Shown piece by piece: positions 6,979 through 14,854 of a stretch of DNA of 64,000 nucleotides. A program made the position numbers and the translations under genes. The stretch is from contig NZ_FMAR01000015.1 of the NCBI RefSeq assembly GCF_900094705.1, positions 1 to 64,000 on the forward strand. Direction: 5' to 3'. This DNA is from Chitinophaga costaii (lineage in GTDB: Bacteria > Bacteroidota > Bacteroidia > Chitinophagales > Chitinophagaceae). Below the pieces are notes generated by a model. It was not told the DNA's origin. It saw only the letters and a program-made list of their open reading frames with translations, and made no database searches. The first letter of the stretch is position 1, and each line of letters starts with the position of its first letter.

Positions 6979-8462
6979 AAATTAAGTTGTGAAAGATGAA
7001 CGGCTGCGGTGCTTTTTAGTTCTTCGCTTACGGGGAGGCCTTTTACTTCCTGGGCTTTTTGTAGCATATCGTTGAAGAGGTCTTCGTCGAAATCTTTTTC
7101 ACTATTCAGGTGCCAGGCTGCTTCCAGGTAGTTGAGCAGGGTGATGGCGCGTTCTGACGGGTGGATGCCGGCGTGGCGAACGTCCAGGGCCTCCCGGTAC
7201 CAGGCGAGTGCTTTGTCGAAATTGTCGGTGCGTATGGCTGCCGGGTATTTGGTGTAAGCGTTTCCCTGGTTGTTGCAGATCATGCCATATTCGTAGGGAA
7301 AATCTTTTTTAGTGTAATACTGCAAGGCCTCGTTGAATGAAGATACCGATACGGCGGCCCATACGCTTTTCTTTTTCAGTTCGTCGGGTATTTCGGAATA
7401 GATAACGCCCAACTGGTGGTGGATATCGGCAAATATGCTGGGGGCCTCGTCCCGGGTGAATACCTTCAGGGCATCCTGGCAGGCTTTCATGGCCTGGCGG
7501 TAGAATTGTGGATGGCCGTGCTGTCCCCAGGTGTATAGTAATTTGGCTTGCTGAAACTGTGCCTGTGCCATGAGTACGGGAAGTTCTTCCTGGTTAAATA
7601 TATTGATAGCCCGTTGAATATAACCCAGGGCTTCGGAATAGCTGTTGCTGATCGTGGCGATATAGGAAGCGTCTGTAAGTACGAAAGCAGCATCTACCTG
7701 GCGGTGATGAGCTTCGTAATATTGCAGGCATTCCCACAGGTCGTTTTTCAGGGCGGTGAGCAGGGCGTCATCGTAGGGAGAGGTCAGTTGCTTCATCTCG
7801 CTATGGCAGGCCAGGTACTTCATGGCGATGGCTGCTTCCGGTGAAAGCGCTGTATTGCCTACAAAAGGTGCCAGCACCTGCGATGCCTGGGAAAACAAAA
7901 GGTTGTCGTTCAGAAAGGTCGCATATTGTTTGGCGGTGCAGGCCAGCCGGTCAGACAGTACCGTACTTTGGATGGCTTTTTCATAGGCCTTGCGGATGGT
8001 ATCGAAGGGTGCGTCGGGGCTTACGTAATGCAGGGCCAGGGCAGCGTTGTGCAGGGCCGTATGAGCATCGTTTCCGGCACCGGCAATGTGCAATACATCT
8101 TCTTCCGGGATAGCCATGCCGTTTTGCAGGGCATAGCCCAGCTCCACGATGGGCAGCCACTGTGGGTAGCCGGAAAAGTAGAAAGCAGATTTTTCGAAAT
8201 TGCCGAGTTGGAAGAAAATTAAACCAAGTAAAGTTTTATTGTTAAAAGGCAACTGCGGTGGAAATAACACCGGTAATTTGTCGGGATGCCATTGTGGTGC
8301 CGTGAAAATATGTTGGTCTTCCACCACGATGTTTGCCGTGCTAGCTTCCGTTGTCTGAAGATGTACTAATTCTTCCAAACGGTATTCCTGGGTGATGATT
8401 TGATGGATCGCTTCCTTATTTCCGGGGGTTGTATAAAGCCCAATTCTTTCCATATCATTCAA
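6957..8462 (-). CDS. Tetratricopeptide-repeat protein, hydrogenase-associated
   Basis: The 501-aa product has no signal peptide or membrane segment, so it is probably cytoplasmic. The C-terminal two thirds contains helical repeats of TPR type: YSEALGYIQRAINIF, YRQAMKACQDALKVF, SFNEALQYYTKK and NFDKALAWYREALDV. It starts 8 bp inside the end of the preceding 103-aa gene, which implies translational coupling and co-transcription with the hydrogenase subunits. I infer a scaffold or assembly role, because TPR proteins accompany group 2a and 1h hydrogenases in some genomes, but nothing in the sequence proves it. The final residues, IMNYEL, and the stop are encoded by heptamer array 5, so repeat number sets the C-terminus. 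Confidence 0.85.
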   Translation of the reverse strand: MNDMERIGLYTTPGNKEAIHQIITQEYRLEELVHLQTTEASTANIVVEDQHIFTAPQWHPDKLPVLFPPQLPFNNKTLLGLIFFQLGNFEKSAFYFSGYPQWLPIVELGYALQNGMAIPEEDVLHIAGAGNDAHTALHNAALALHYVSPDAPFDTIRKAYEKAIQSTVLSDRLACTAKQYATFLNDNLLFSQASQVLAPFVGNTALSPEAAIAMKYLACHSEMKQLTSPYDDALLTALKNDLWECLQYYEAHHRQVDAAFVLTDASYIATISNSYSEALGYIQRAINIFNQEELPVLMAQAQFQQAKLLYTWGQHGHPQFYRQAMKACQDALKVFTRDEAPSIFADIHHQLGVIYSEIPDELKKKSVWAAVSVSSFNEALQYYTKKDFPYEYGMICNNQGNAYTKYPAAIRTDNFDKALAWYREALDVRHAGIHPSERAITLLNYLEAAWHLNSEKDFDEDLFNDMLQKAQEVKGLPVSEELKSTAAVHLSQLNLIMNYEL

Positions 8463-8766
8463 AATAAATGTTCAGAATATGCATTGCTTCGTCGGCAAAA
8501 TAGGTGAGTGGCCGGTTTGTTTCGGCGATGGCATGGTCAATAATAAATTCGCGGATATTCACAGCTTTGTCGCCGAGCAGGTTTTTGTCTTTTAATATTT
8601 CACGCTTCGCTTTGTGGAATGATTTGAACATGTCGTCAGAATCTTTTGCCATTACCAGCGTGCCATTTTGCTCGTAATAAATCATCTGTACATAGGATTC
8701 GTTATTAAATAATCCTAAAGCAATTTCCTTATCAATAACAATGTGTGAGTTAAGTAGTTTGACCAC
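8455..8766 (-). CDS. Conserved-looking 103-aa hydrogenase-operon protein, unknown function
   Basis: I do not recognise the family. The 103-aa product is soluble and mixed-charge, with no signal peptide, cysteine or membrane helix. It overlaps the TPR gene by 8 bp and lies 57 bp after the protease gene, all on the same strand, so it is very probably part of the hydrogenase operon. The tight coupling to the TPR gene suggests the two proteins act together. Candidate roles, all inference, are a large-subunit chaperone or an adaptor. Confidence 0.75.
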   Translation of the reverse strand: MVKLLNSHIVIDKEIALGLFNNESYVQMIYYEQNGTLVMAKDSDDMFKSFHKAKREILKDKNLLGDKAVNIREFIIDHAIAETNRPLTYFADEAMHILNIYFE

Positions 8767-8823
8767 GATCTTTTAGTATATATGATAGGTTATACCAGGC
8801 AAACAGGCAGGATCGCTATAAAA

Positions 8824-9327
8824 TTAATAGGTAACGATGCCTAATTCTTCCTGCATGATCAGTTGCACTACTTTATCGCCCGCTTCCTTTACGGTGTCGC
8901 TGAGTGTTATTTCGAGTTTTGTATCATCTACTGCGATCAAATATACCTGTATATCATCTGGGTATTCTTGTTGCAGGAGTTTTTTAGCATAGCTCAATGC
9001 CTGGTCCCATTTAAGGCTATGCAGAAATACCATCGGATCGTCTATAATTGCGGCTTCCAGCTCCGCAGCGGGTACTTTAAATAGCGTGCCCGCTGGTTCG
9101 CCGGTATTTACTACCGCATCTATGAGAATAATTCGCTGATGTCCTTTTAGCTTAAACAACACTTCAAAGGCGCCCGTTCCCATATCAAACACACTGATGT
9201 GGGAATGGTCTTTTAATTGGCGTTGCAGTTGTTCCACCACATAGATCCCCACTCCATCATCACTCCGGCAAGGATTTCCAAACCCCATCACCGCCACCCG
9301 CTTCTCTACAAGAACCTCATTCATCAT
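8824..9327 (-). CDS. [NiFe]-hydrogenase maturation protease, HupD/HyaD type
   Basis: Endopeptidase of the M52 family that removes the C-terminal peptide of the large subunit once nickel is bound. The 167-aa product has MGFGNPCRSDDGVGIYVVEQL at the start (~14-34), where GNP and the following Asp are diagnostic. It also has the second acidic nickel-sensing stretch LIDAVVNTGEPAGT (~75-88) and a His in FLHSLKW (~103). It starts 10 bp after the large-subunit stop, its expected place. Its substrate should be the tail that follows CLVCTVH in the large subunit. Confidence 0.93.
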   Translation of the reverse strand: MMNEVLVEKRVAVMGFGNPCRSDDGVGIYVVEQLQRQLKDHSHISVFDMGTGAFEVLFKLKGHQRIILIDAVVNTGEPAGTLFKVPAAELEAAIIDDPMVFLHSLKWDQALSYAKKLLQQEYPDDIQVYLIAVDDTKLEITLSDTVKEAGDKVVQLIMQEELGIVTY

Positions 9328-9337
9328 GATTAATTAT

Positions 9338-10930
9338 CTACAGTTTAAACTTTGCCAACTCCTTTCCTGATTTCTCATCATGTGCATGCACGGTGCATAC
9401 CAGGCAGCTATCGAATGAGCGGGCTACCATGCCTACTTCTACCGGGTCGTTGCTGTCTTCGATTTCGGTGCCTTCCAGGGCTGCCTCGATGGGGCCAGAC
9501 TGGCCGGAATCGTCGTTGGGGCCTACATTCCAGGTAGTGGGGGCAATAACCTGGTAATTCTTTATGACACCGTCTTTAATTTCAATCCAGTGGGCCAATG
9601 CGCCACGGGCGGCTTCGGTAGCACCAAACCCAATGCCGTCTTTTTCTTCTGGTTTGATATAAAATTCATCATCCAGGCGTATCTGTCCCAGCCATTCGTG
9701 GATATAATTAAATAAGCGGGGTGCTTCGTGTACCCGTGCCAGTGTGCGGGTAAATACGCTGGGCCCAAACTTTTGCATGATGTCGCCAAACAGTGGGTCG
9801 TGAATCTGGTGATCCAGGTTGGCCGGATTGGCGGCCATGATCATCCTGGCCAGCGGCCCTGCTTCTGCGGAGTGCCCTTGGTAACGGGGTGCTTTAGACC
9901 AGCTATATTTATCGTCGAAATTGGTATGTGCCAGGTTTTGCGATGGAACCGGCGTAGGCAAAGGTTCCTTCCAGGGGTGAGCCGCGGCGGTATCTTCAAA
10001 CCAGGTATGTTTCACATGTTCCATAATATCGAGGTGATTGAACGCGTGATACAGCTTACCGTCGAAGAAGCCACTGGGGCTTATCAGGGCTTGATTTCTG
10101 CCATCTACCGTAGGGTGATTGTAGCGGTCTTTATGCAGGTAAGTTCCATAGGCAATATACTTACCGCAGCCCTGGCCAAATTTATCCAACCCAAATTCCA
10201 GGCTGGCGCGGATAAACAATCCCAGGTCGCTATTGAACTGCGATTCATTTTCATTTACCCAGGCCATCAGATCGTCCCAGGATTTTATTTGCTGATAGCG
10301 TTCAATGGAGCAACCCAGCCAGGTAGTTTCCAGCCAGTCGTTGCGGAATTGGTTCATAATGGCGTAGGCGCGGGTAATGTCTTTCAGGGTAGGGGCGCTC
10401 ATCACACCGCCGGGTACCATATAGCTGCTGTGGGGCCATTGTCCGCCGAAGAGCGCATATACTTCCACTGGTCTGCCGCTGGCGGTAACGCCCGATTGGA
10501 AGGAGGTACCTACATAAGCGGCAAAGCGGCGTACCACTTCATCGTATAATTTCTTGTTGGCAAATTTCTTATTGGCCATATCCGTAGCGAAGATGGCGTA
10601 AAACCAGCGGGGAATACTTTGTATGGTTTCACAAGCCTGGCCCAGTGCCCGGAGCAGCAGGGCGTTGGGGGGGAGGGTGGTACCCCAGGCGGTGTCCAGC
10701 GCTGAAGAGGCGCAATACAGGTGGGAGCCTCCGCAGATGCCGCAGATGCGGGGCGTTACGATCAGCCCTGCCTGTGGGTCTTTGCCCTGCATGATGCGTT
10801 CAAAACCACGGAACATAGATGCCTGGGTATGTGCCCGGGTTACTACGCCGTTTTCCATATATACCTTCACGTCCAGGTCTCCTTCCACACGACCTACCGG
10901 CGAAATATTCAGTTCTTTTATTGTAGCCAT
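9338..10930 (-). CDS. hupL: Uptake [NiFe]-hydrogenase large subunit, group 2a-like
   Basis: Carries the NiFe active site that splits H2 into protons and electrons. The 530-aa product has the N-terminal nickel motif RICGICGGSH (~62-71, RxCGxCxxxH) and the C-terminal motif DSCLVCTVH (~508-516). In most enzymes the second motif is DPCxxCxxH; the Pro-to-Ser change is visible here and I recall it from cyanobacterial-type HupL. A tail beginning AHDEKSG follows the last His and should be removed by the adjacent protease. The small-subunit gene lies 26 bp upstream. The symbol follows the HupSL resemblance; hucL would fit equally. Confidence 0.95.
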   Translation of the reverse strand: MATIKELNISPVGRVEGDLDVKVYMENGVVTRAHTQASMFRGFERIMQGKDPQAGLIVTPRICGICGGSHLYCASSALDTAWGTTLPPNALLLRALGQACETIQSIPRWFYAIFATDMANKKFANKKLYDEVVRRFAAYVGTSFQSGVTASGRPVEVYALFGGQWPHSSYMVPGGVMSAPTLKDITRAYAIMNQFRNDWLETTWLGCSIERYQQIKSWDDLMAWVNENESQFNSDLGLFIRASLEFGLDKFGQGCGKYIAYGTYLHKDRYNHPTVDGRNQALISPSGFFDGKLYHAFNHLDIMEHVKHTWFEDTAAAHPWKEPLPTPVPSQNLAHTNFDDKYSWSKAPRYQGHSAEAGPLARMIMAANPANLDHQIHDPLFGDIMQKFGPSVFTRTLARVHEAPRLFNYIHEWLGQIRLDDEFYIKPEEKDGIGFGATEAARGALAHWIEIKDGVIKNYQVIAPTTWNVGPNDDSGQSGPIEAALEGTEIEDSNDPVEVGMVARSFDSCLVCTVHAHDEKSGKELAKFKL

Positions 10931-10956
10931 TACATTATTTTTTTGTTGGAGAGTAA

Positions 10957-11916
10957 TTATTTGCTTGCTTCCGTCACTGCGGTATTTTTAGGCCATGCCT
11001 TTTCCATACCAGCCTTAATAAAATAACCCAGGGTAGATTCCCCGGCGGGTGCTTCCTTGGGAATGAATCCCAGGTATTTCATGGTTTTAAATACGCTTCC
11101 TTTTTTCAGATCATGGTGGGGGAAACCGGGTTCTGTGCAGCCCAGGCAGGGATGGTTTACCCTGGTTTTGCTGGAGGTTCTGTTCCACAATATCCGGTTG
11201 CAACTAGCTCTCGTCATTGGTCCACGGCAGCCTACTTCGTAGAATAGGCAACCGCCACGTTTTCCGAACCCACCATTTACCTTCTGGGCGAAGTTGGTAA
11301 CGTTAGGACAGCCCGTTTGCACGAAGTCGGTAAAGAATGTTTTAGGCCGGTGAAATTCATCGATCAGCACATCGCCAATCCTGCCAGTAGCTACGGCCAC
11401 CAGTATCTGCGATATCCAGTCGGGATGCGCAGGGCAGCCAGGGATATTGATCACCGGCAAGCCGCCTTTGGATACATAAGTAGGACCCAGGAAACCGCCT
11501 TTCTGTTTTTTATGAAACTGCATGCCGGTACTTTCGCTGGGGTTGGGCGCTACTGCCGGAATGCCGCCATAGGTAGCGCAATCGCCGATGGCTACTACGT
11601 AACCGGCTACGGCAGCCAGTTCTCTTACCCAGTCTTTCATCGGGCGTTCGCAGAAGTAGTTCATGGTGCCCGTTTTATTCGGGCCTTCAATAATAGAACC
11701 CTCATACACGAGAATGTCCATCTGTACTTTACCATTTACAATGTCGTGCAGCAGTTGCTCTACCTGTGTACCGATTTCCAGGCCAATGGAGGGATGCCAT
11801 AAAATGTTAATGCCGAAGTCCACAATCAGTTCTACGACTGTGGGTTCTTCGGCATTGAGGAACGACATGGTATTGCCGCTACAGGCACCACCTTGCAACC
11901 ATAATACATTTGCCAT
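10957..11916 (-). CDS. hupS: Uptake [NiFe]-hydrogenase small subunit, group 2a-like, no Tat signal
   Basis: Iron-sulfur subunit that moves electrons away from the active site. The 319-aa product starts directly with VLWLQGGACSGNTMSFLNAEEP, a stretch I recognise from cyanobacterial HupS. No twin-arginine signal precedes it, so the enzyme should stay in the cytoplasm or on the inner membrane face. Further ligands are GDCATYGG, NIPGCPAHP, QTGCPN, GGCLFYEVGCRGPMT and HPCLGCTEPGFP. The first motif is CSGN rather than CxxC, so one usual proximal-cluster ligand is Asn. Mycobacterial Huc, a group 2a enzyme, is described with [3Fe-4S] clusters. It is the first gene of the structural operon. Confidence 0.95.
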   Translation of the reverse strand: MANVLWLQGGACSGNTMSFLNAEEPTVVELIVDFGINILWHPSIGLEIGTQVEQLLHDIVNGKVQMDILVYEGSIIEGPNKTGTMNYFCERPMKDWVRELAAVAGYVVAIGDCATYGGIPAVAPNPSESTGMQFHKKQKGGFLGPTYVSKGGLPVINIPGCPAHPDWISQILVAVATGRIGDVLIDEFHRPKTFFTDFVQTGCPNVTNFAQKVNGGFGKRGGCLFYEVGCRGPMTRASCNRILWNRTSSKTRVNHPCLGCTEPGFPHHDLKKGSVFKTMKYLGFIPKEAPAGESTLGYFIKAGMEKAWPKNTAVTEASK

Positions 11917-11964
11917 AAACAGTTTATTTAGTTGAGTAAGGATAAATCAAAAACGTGGGTCATA

Positions 11965-11972
11965 CGAATGTA
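11965..11972 (-). promoter_or_regulatory. Possible -7 box of the hydrogenase operon
   Basis: On the minus strand this reads TACATTCG, one mismatch from the Bacteroidota -7 consensus TAnnTTTG, and lies 48 bp before the small-subunit ATG. The palindrome at 11990-12007 begins 17 bp upstream, where a -33 element would lie. No clear TTTG -33 box is visible. Confidence 0.4.
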
Positions 11973-11989
11973 AAAAACAATTTCGGGAA

Positions 11990-12007
11990 TTAGAAATTTT
12001 TTTCTAA
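11990..12007. promoter_or_regulatory. Putative TetR operator O1, TTAGAAA-N4-TTTCTAA
   Basis: A perfect 7-bp inverted repeat with a 4-bp centre (TTTT), 74 bp upstream of the hydrogenase small-subunit start. The same 7+4+7 palindrome occurs again in front of the tetR operon at 13211-13228. The shared half-sites, the spacing and the neighbouring TetR gene make it a strong operator candidate. Confidence 0.8.
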
Positions 12008-12009
12008 AA

Positions 12010-12029
12010 ACTAGAAACTGTTTACTAGT
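12010..12029. promoter_or_regulatory. Second palindrome upstream of hydrogenase genes
   Basis: ACTAGAAACTGTTTACTAGT, a near-perfect palindrome (AAAC/GTTT core, ACTAG/CTAGT flanks). It begins 2 bp from operator O1 and shares its CTAGAAA half-site. It could be a second, weaker site for the same TetR protein or a site for another regulator. The rest of the 307-bp gap 11917-12223 is AT-rich, with no convincing gene. Confidence 0.55.
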
Positions 12030-12223
12030 TGGGATTAGGGAACTGGTATCAGGTTTTTTTATCCTGCTGGTGATAAAGACTATATAAGTATAAAAGGCGC
12101 GGGAGTTAATGAGGTAATTGTTCACTCCTAAAACTGCGAAAGTTTATCTTATTTTTCCGCATTCAGTTTCTAAGGGCCTGATATTTACATAGGAAGACGT
12201 GGCTGTGCTTTTATGGCCCGTCT

Positions 12224-12841
12224 TTATTTTAACACTGGCATAATCAGGTTGGTAAATTCTTCTATTCCCTTCGGTGTGAAGTAAGGGAACAATAAAGCCC
12301 ATAAGGCCTTTTTAAATAAATTTTCCTGTACCGGCAGGCCTTGCAGCAGTTGCTGCGGTATCCAGAAATTGATGGATAGGAATAAAGATTGCGCCAGTAT
12401 TTCATGTTCTTTAGGATATGACTCTGGCTTTATAATATTTCGCTGTAAGTTATATTTTATTCTCTTTTTCAGTTGAAGTAAAATCTTCTTATTGAGCAGG
12501 GCCCATTCTTTCTTAATATCCGGATAGGTACGTTCTATTTCCCAGATGTTATTGATATAGAAAATATTTTCATTCAAAAAGGAAAACAGGTCGGAGAATT
12601 GCTTGTCGAAGTCAGACAGGTCGGGGTATACCAAATAGGTGGATAGTATTTCGGACAGTCCATTTAGCAGGCAATCATATACGGCTACTACAATGGCTTC
12701 TTTGTTTTTATAATGGTAGGCCAGGTTGCCTACGCTGATACCCACTTCGTCTGCGATATGTTGCAACCGTACGTTGGCAATACCGTATTCGAAGAACAGC
12801 CGCTCGGACGTTTTGATGATTTTCAGTTTAGTTGGCGTCAT
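12224..12841 (-). CDS. TetR/AcrR family transcriptional regulator
   Basis: The 205-aa product has a standard TetR N-terminal helix-turn-helix (~1-50): IIKTSERLFFEYGIANVRLQHIADEVGISVGNLAYHYKNKEAIVVAVYD. The C-terminal ligand/dimer domain has no residues that identify an inducer. It is the gene next upstream of the hydrogenase operon on the same strand, and 1 bp after the 119-aa gene, so the two are one operon. Identical palindromes in front of that operon and of the hydrogenase genes suggest autoregulation plus control of the hydrogenase. The signal sensed is unknown. Confidence 0.93.
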   Translation of the reverse strand: MTPTKLKIIKTSERLFFEYGIANVRLQHIADEVGISVGNLAYHYKNKEAIVVAVYDCLLNGLSEILSTYLVYPDLSDFDKQFSDLFSFLNENIFYINNIWEIERTYPDIKKEWALLNKKILLQLKKRIKYNLQRNIIKPESYPKEHEILAQSLFLSINFWIPQQLLQGLPVQENLFKKALWALLFPYFTPKGIEEFTNLIMPVLK

Positions 12842-12842
12842 C

Positions 12843-13202
12843 TCAGCTAAGGTTAATATTGATCGATTGCGCGTTTAAGTACATGGTACCCCTTTGATCT
12901 TTGGCGGCCAGTCTTCGCATGTAGTGGGCGGTGAGCGCTGCTTTTTTGAGGCTGGAAAAATTGGTGATGCTCCGTTTTATCAATTTGAGTGGTTGCAGGT
13001 GATGTGCAAACACCAGAAATATGTTCCAGGCGCCATGTCGCCGCTCTATATTTTCAATCACTACCGTGTCCTGCAACCAGAAGTCATCCAGTATAAAATC
13101 GGCGTCTTCTGCCGTACCAGGCTTGTTGGTGGCATACGTCTCCTCTATGAAATCGAGCATAGATGCATACATTTTTTCGTCTATGGAAATACGCTTGTTC
13201 AC
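12843..13202 (-). CDS. Unknown 119-aa protein, co-transcribed with TetR
   Basis: I do not recognise it. The 119-aa product has no signal peptide; it is acidic in the first half (TAEDADFILDDFWLQDTVV) and basic in the second (RRLAAKDQRG). Its TGA stop is separated from the tetR ATG by one base, a clear sign of co-transcription. The operator-like palindrome at 13211-13228 sits 9 bp before its ATG. It may modulate the TetR protein or be linked to hydrogenase physiology; both are guesses from position. Confidence 0.75.
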   Translation of the reverse strand: MNKRISIDEKMYASMLDFIEETYATNKPGTAEDADFILDDFWLQDTVVIENIERRHGAWNIFLVFAHHLQPLKLIKRSITNFSSLKKAALTAHYMRRLAAKDQRGTMYLNAQSININLS

Positions 13203-13210
13203 GGGAGTGA

Positions 13211-13228
13211 TTAGAAATTATTTTCTAA
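13211..13228. promoter_or_regulatory. Putative TetR operator O2, TTAGAAA-N4-TTTCTAA
   Basis: Same perfect 7-bp inverted repeat as O1 with a different 4-bp centre (TTAT), 9 bp upstream of the 119-aa gene that leads the tetR operon. On the minus strand TATCTTTA (13226-13233), one mismatch from the TAnnTTTG box, overlaps its upstream edge. Binding here should block the promoter, consistent with autorepression. Confidence 0.8.
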
Positions 13229-13397
13229 AGATAGGATTAAATTGTATGCGCGGGAAATATATAAAACGGGAAATGAAGAAGGGAGATGGTATGGTAGCGT
13301 CCGTGTTTTTTATTGAAATAAGGTGTAGACGTAATTGTTACGTACTGATGTGTTATGCTACGCGTAGTGCTGTTTAAATTTTAACACCATACCATGC

Positions 13398-14105
13398 CTA
13401 CTTAGCAAGCTTTCCTAAAAAATCATTTAAGTCTGTTATATACGTATCATAATACTGTTCAATGATTTGTTTTACCCCCGGATTAATCAGTTTTCCTTTA
13501 GGATCGTAGATGCTTTCCGGGTAGGCTATGCCATAGTGGATGACGGCAGTATGGTAGCCGGAAAGAATTTTATTGGATCGCAGTTCGCCGCCATCTTCGG
13601 GTTGTACAAATTTATATTCATTAAATGGCGCATTGCCTATGGAAGCCACATCATCCTGGCGGGTGATCCGCAGGTCTACTTTATACAGCGAGGAGAAAAG
13701 GGTGCTACCTTTTCCAAACCGTAATTGTATTTTACCGTCTTCCGGCATGGCATATACATACGTCAGGGCAGCCAGGTAGGCCATGCACTTGCTAGAATCG
13801 CATACGATGGAAAAATCACGGTAGGTGATGAGGTCTTCGTTGGAGTACTTAGGCTTCAGGATAAGCTGTGGTCTTTGTTGCAGATAGGCAAATATGTTGC
13901 GCGTCAGTTCCTGCTTGCTTTTGCCCGGAAAGTTGAGTACCACTGTTTTTTGTCCGGTAAGGGGTACTAACGATGCAACAAAGCGGGGGCCATAAGTGTA
14001 GGTAGAAGGGGCTACAATTATTTGAACGTATTTGCTTTGCGCGTGTACCTGTAGCGAAATAAAAAGCAGCCAAACGAATACCCATCCTGTTTTCATCCTG
14101 TTCAT
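13398..14105 (-). CDS. Secreted protein of unknown function
   Basis: The product (235 aa from the ATG at 14105) has a clear signal peptide: MNRMKTGWVFVWLLFISLQ, then VHAQS as the probable signal peptidase I site. No family is recognised in the mature part. An in-frame ATG at 14132 would lengthen it but spoils the signal peptide. The chosen start overlaps the region of the upstream gene's TGA (14107-14109), so the two secreted proteins are probably one operon. The gap to the tetR operon (13229-13397) shows no gene. Confidence 0.8.
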   Translation of the reverse strand: MNRMKTGWVFVWLLFISLQVHAQSKYVQIIVAPSTYTYGPRFVASLVPLTGQKTVVLNFPGKSKQELTRNIFAYLQQRPQLILKPKYSNEDLITYRDFSIVCDSSKCMAYLAALTYVYAMPEDGKIQLRFGKGSTLFSSLYKVDLRITRQDDVASIGNAPFNEYKFVQPEDGGELRSNKILSGYHTAVIHYGIAYPESIYDPKGKLINPGVKQIIEQYYDTYITDLNDFLGKLAK

Positions 14106-14106
14106 A

Positions 14107-14598
14107 TCAATGTGATCTATAATTGTTTTCAAATTTTACTTCGGTAATAATGCCTTTTTCGTCGGCAAAAAAAGAAACGCGCTCATCGTACTGCGATTGC
14201 CAGCGGGTATCTACCGATGCCTCTCCGCCTACCACTTGTCCAAACCCGTTATACACGGTGTAGCCAGGCTTATAACTGCCTCCGCTGTTGGTGCTGGTGT
14301 TTTCATATAGGGCAATTTGTCCGTTACCGCCGTCTGTTACCACCCTGGAAGGGGCGCCCCAGGACGCAATTAAATCTTTGAGGGAATGCCCCACCCAGGA
14401 GCTTCTGTTAAAGGCGGGCCGTTTGCTTTCGGCATATGCAGCGTCAGTCGTTAATCTTCTTTTGATGGCGTCTTGCAATTCCTGTGCTTCTTTGGCTTGT
14501 TTCTTTAACTCTTTTTTGTTTTGCGCATGTACCTGGCTACCCATTACACATAACAACGCACAGAGAAGGGTAGTAATGCTACTTACTTTTTGATACAT
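14107..14598 (-). CDS. Secreted protein, possible SmpA/OmlA-like fold
   Basis: The 163-aa product has a signal peptide (LLCALLCVMGSQVHAQ), then a Lys/Glu-rich helical stretch (~28-50). A C-terminal domain has WVGHSLKDLIASWGAPSRV and GGNGQIALYE, a layout reminiscent of small beta-rich outer-membrane lipoproteins in which a DLI..WG.P motif precedes a strand. No lipobox is present. It is probably co-expressed with the next secreted protein, which starts within 2 bp of its stop. Function unknown. Confidence 0.8.
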   Translation of the reverse strand: MYQKVSSITTLLCALLCVMGSQVHAQNKKELKKQAKEAQELQDAIKRRLTTDAAYAESKRPAFNRSSWVGHSLKDLIASWGAPSRVVTDGGNGQIALYENTSTNSGGSYKPGYTVYNGFGQVVGGEASVDTRWQSQYDERVSFFADEKGIITEVKFENNYRSH

Positions 14599-14796
14599 CT
14601 GGTTAAAATTAATATGCTACAATAATATAGGCCCTTGGGACTAATATTTCATCGCGGAAAGATACGAATTGAGCTGATAAATGGTAGGGATTCCTTTGAA
14701 TAGCTGGTTTATTAGCATTTTGAAGGGCTACCTTTGTTTCTTTTATTACGCAGGGTGCTACCCCATCTATGCCCACAAAACGTACGCCTAGCAAAC

Positions 14797-14832
14797 AAAC
14801 AGCCCCCTGGCAGGATAACCAGGGGGCTGTTT
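14797..14832 (-). terminator. Intrinsic terminator of the GH95 locus
   Basis: Perfect 14-bp inverted repeat, AAACAGCCCCCTGG (14797-14810) and CCAGGGGGCTGTTT (14819-14832), with an 8-base loop. It sits 22 bp after the stop of the sialate O-acetylesterase gene, the last gene of the leftward locus. On the minus strand a T-rich stretch follows. The symmetry lets it act in both directions. The remaining 14599-14854 region shows no supported gene. Confidence 0.85.
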
Positions 14833-14854
14833 CAATAATATACACTGCGATGCC

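Noticed and set aside
9728..10549. 273-codon plus-strand frame opposite the hydrogenase large subunit
   Set aside because: It is the antisense shadow of a gene with clear active-site motifs; its own translation has no domain.
11928..12125. 65-codon minus-strand frame upstream of the hydrogenase
   Set aside because: It covers the promoter and operator palindromes and is AT-driven.
14609..14845. 78-codon minus-strand frame
   Set aside because: It runs through the terminator stem of the GH95 locus and has no recognisable feature.
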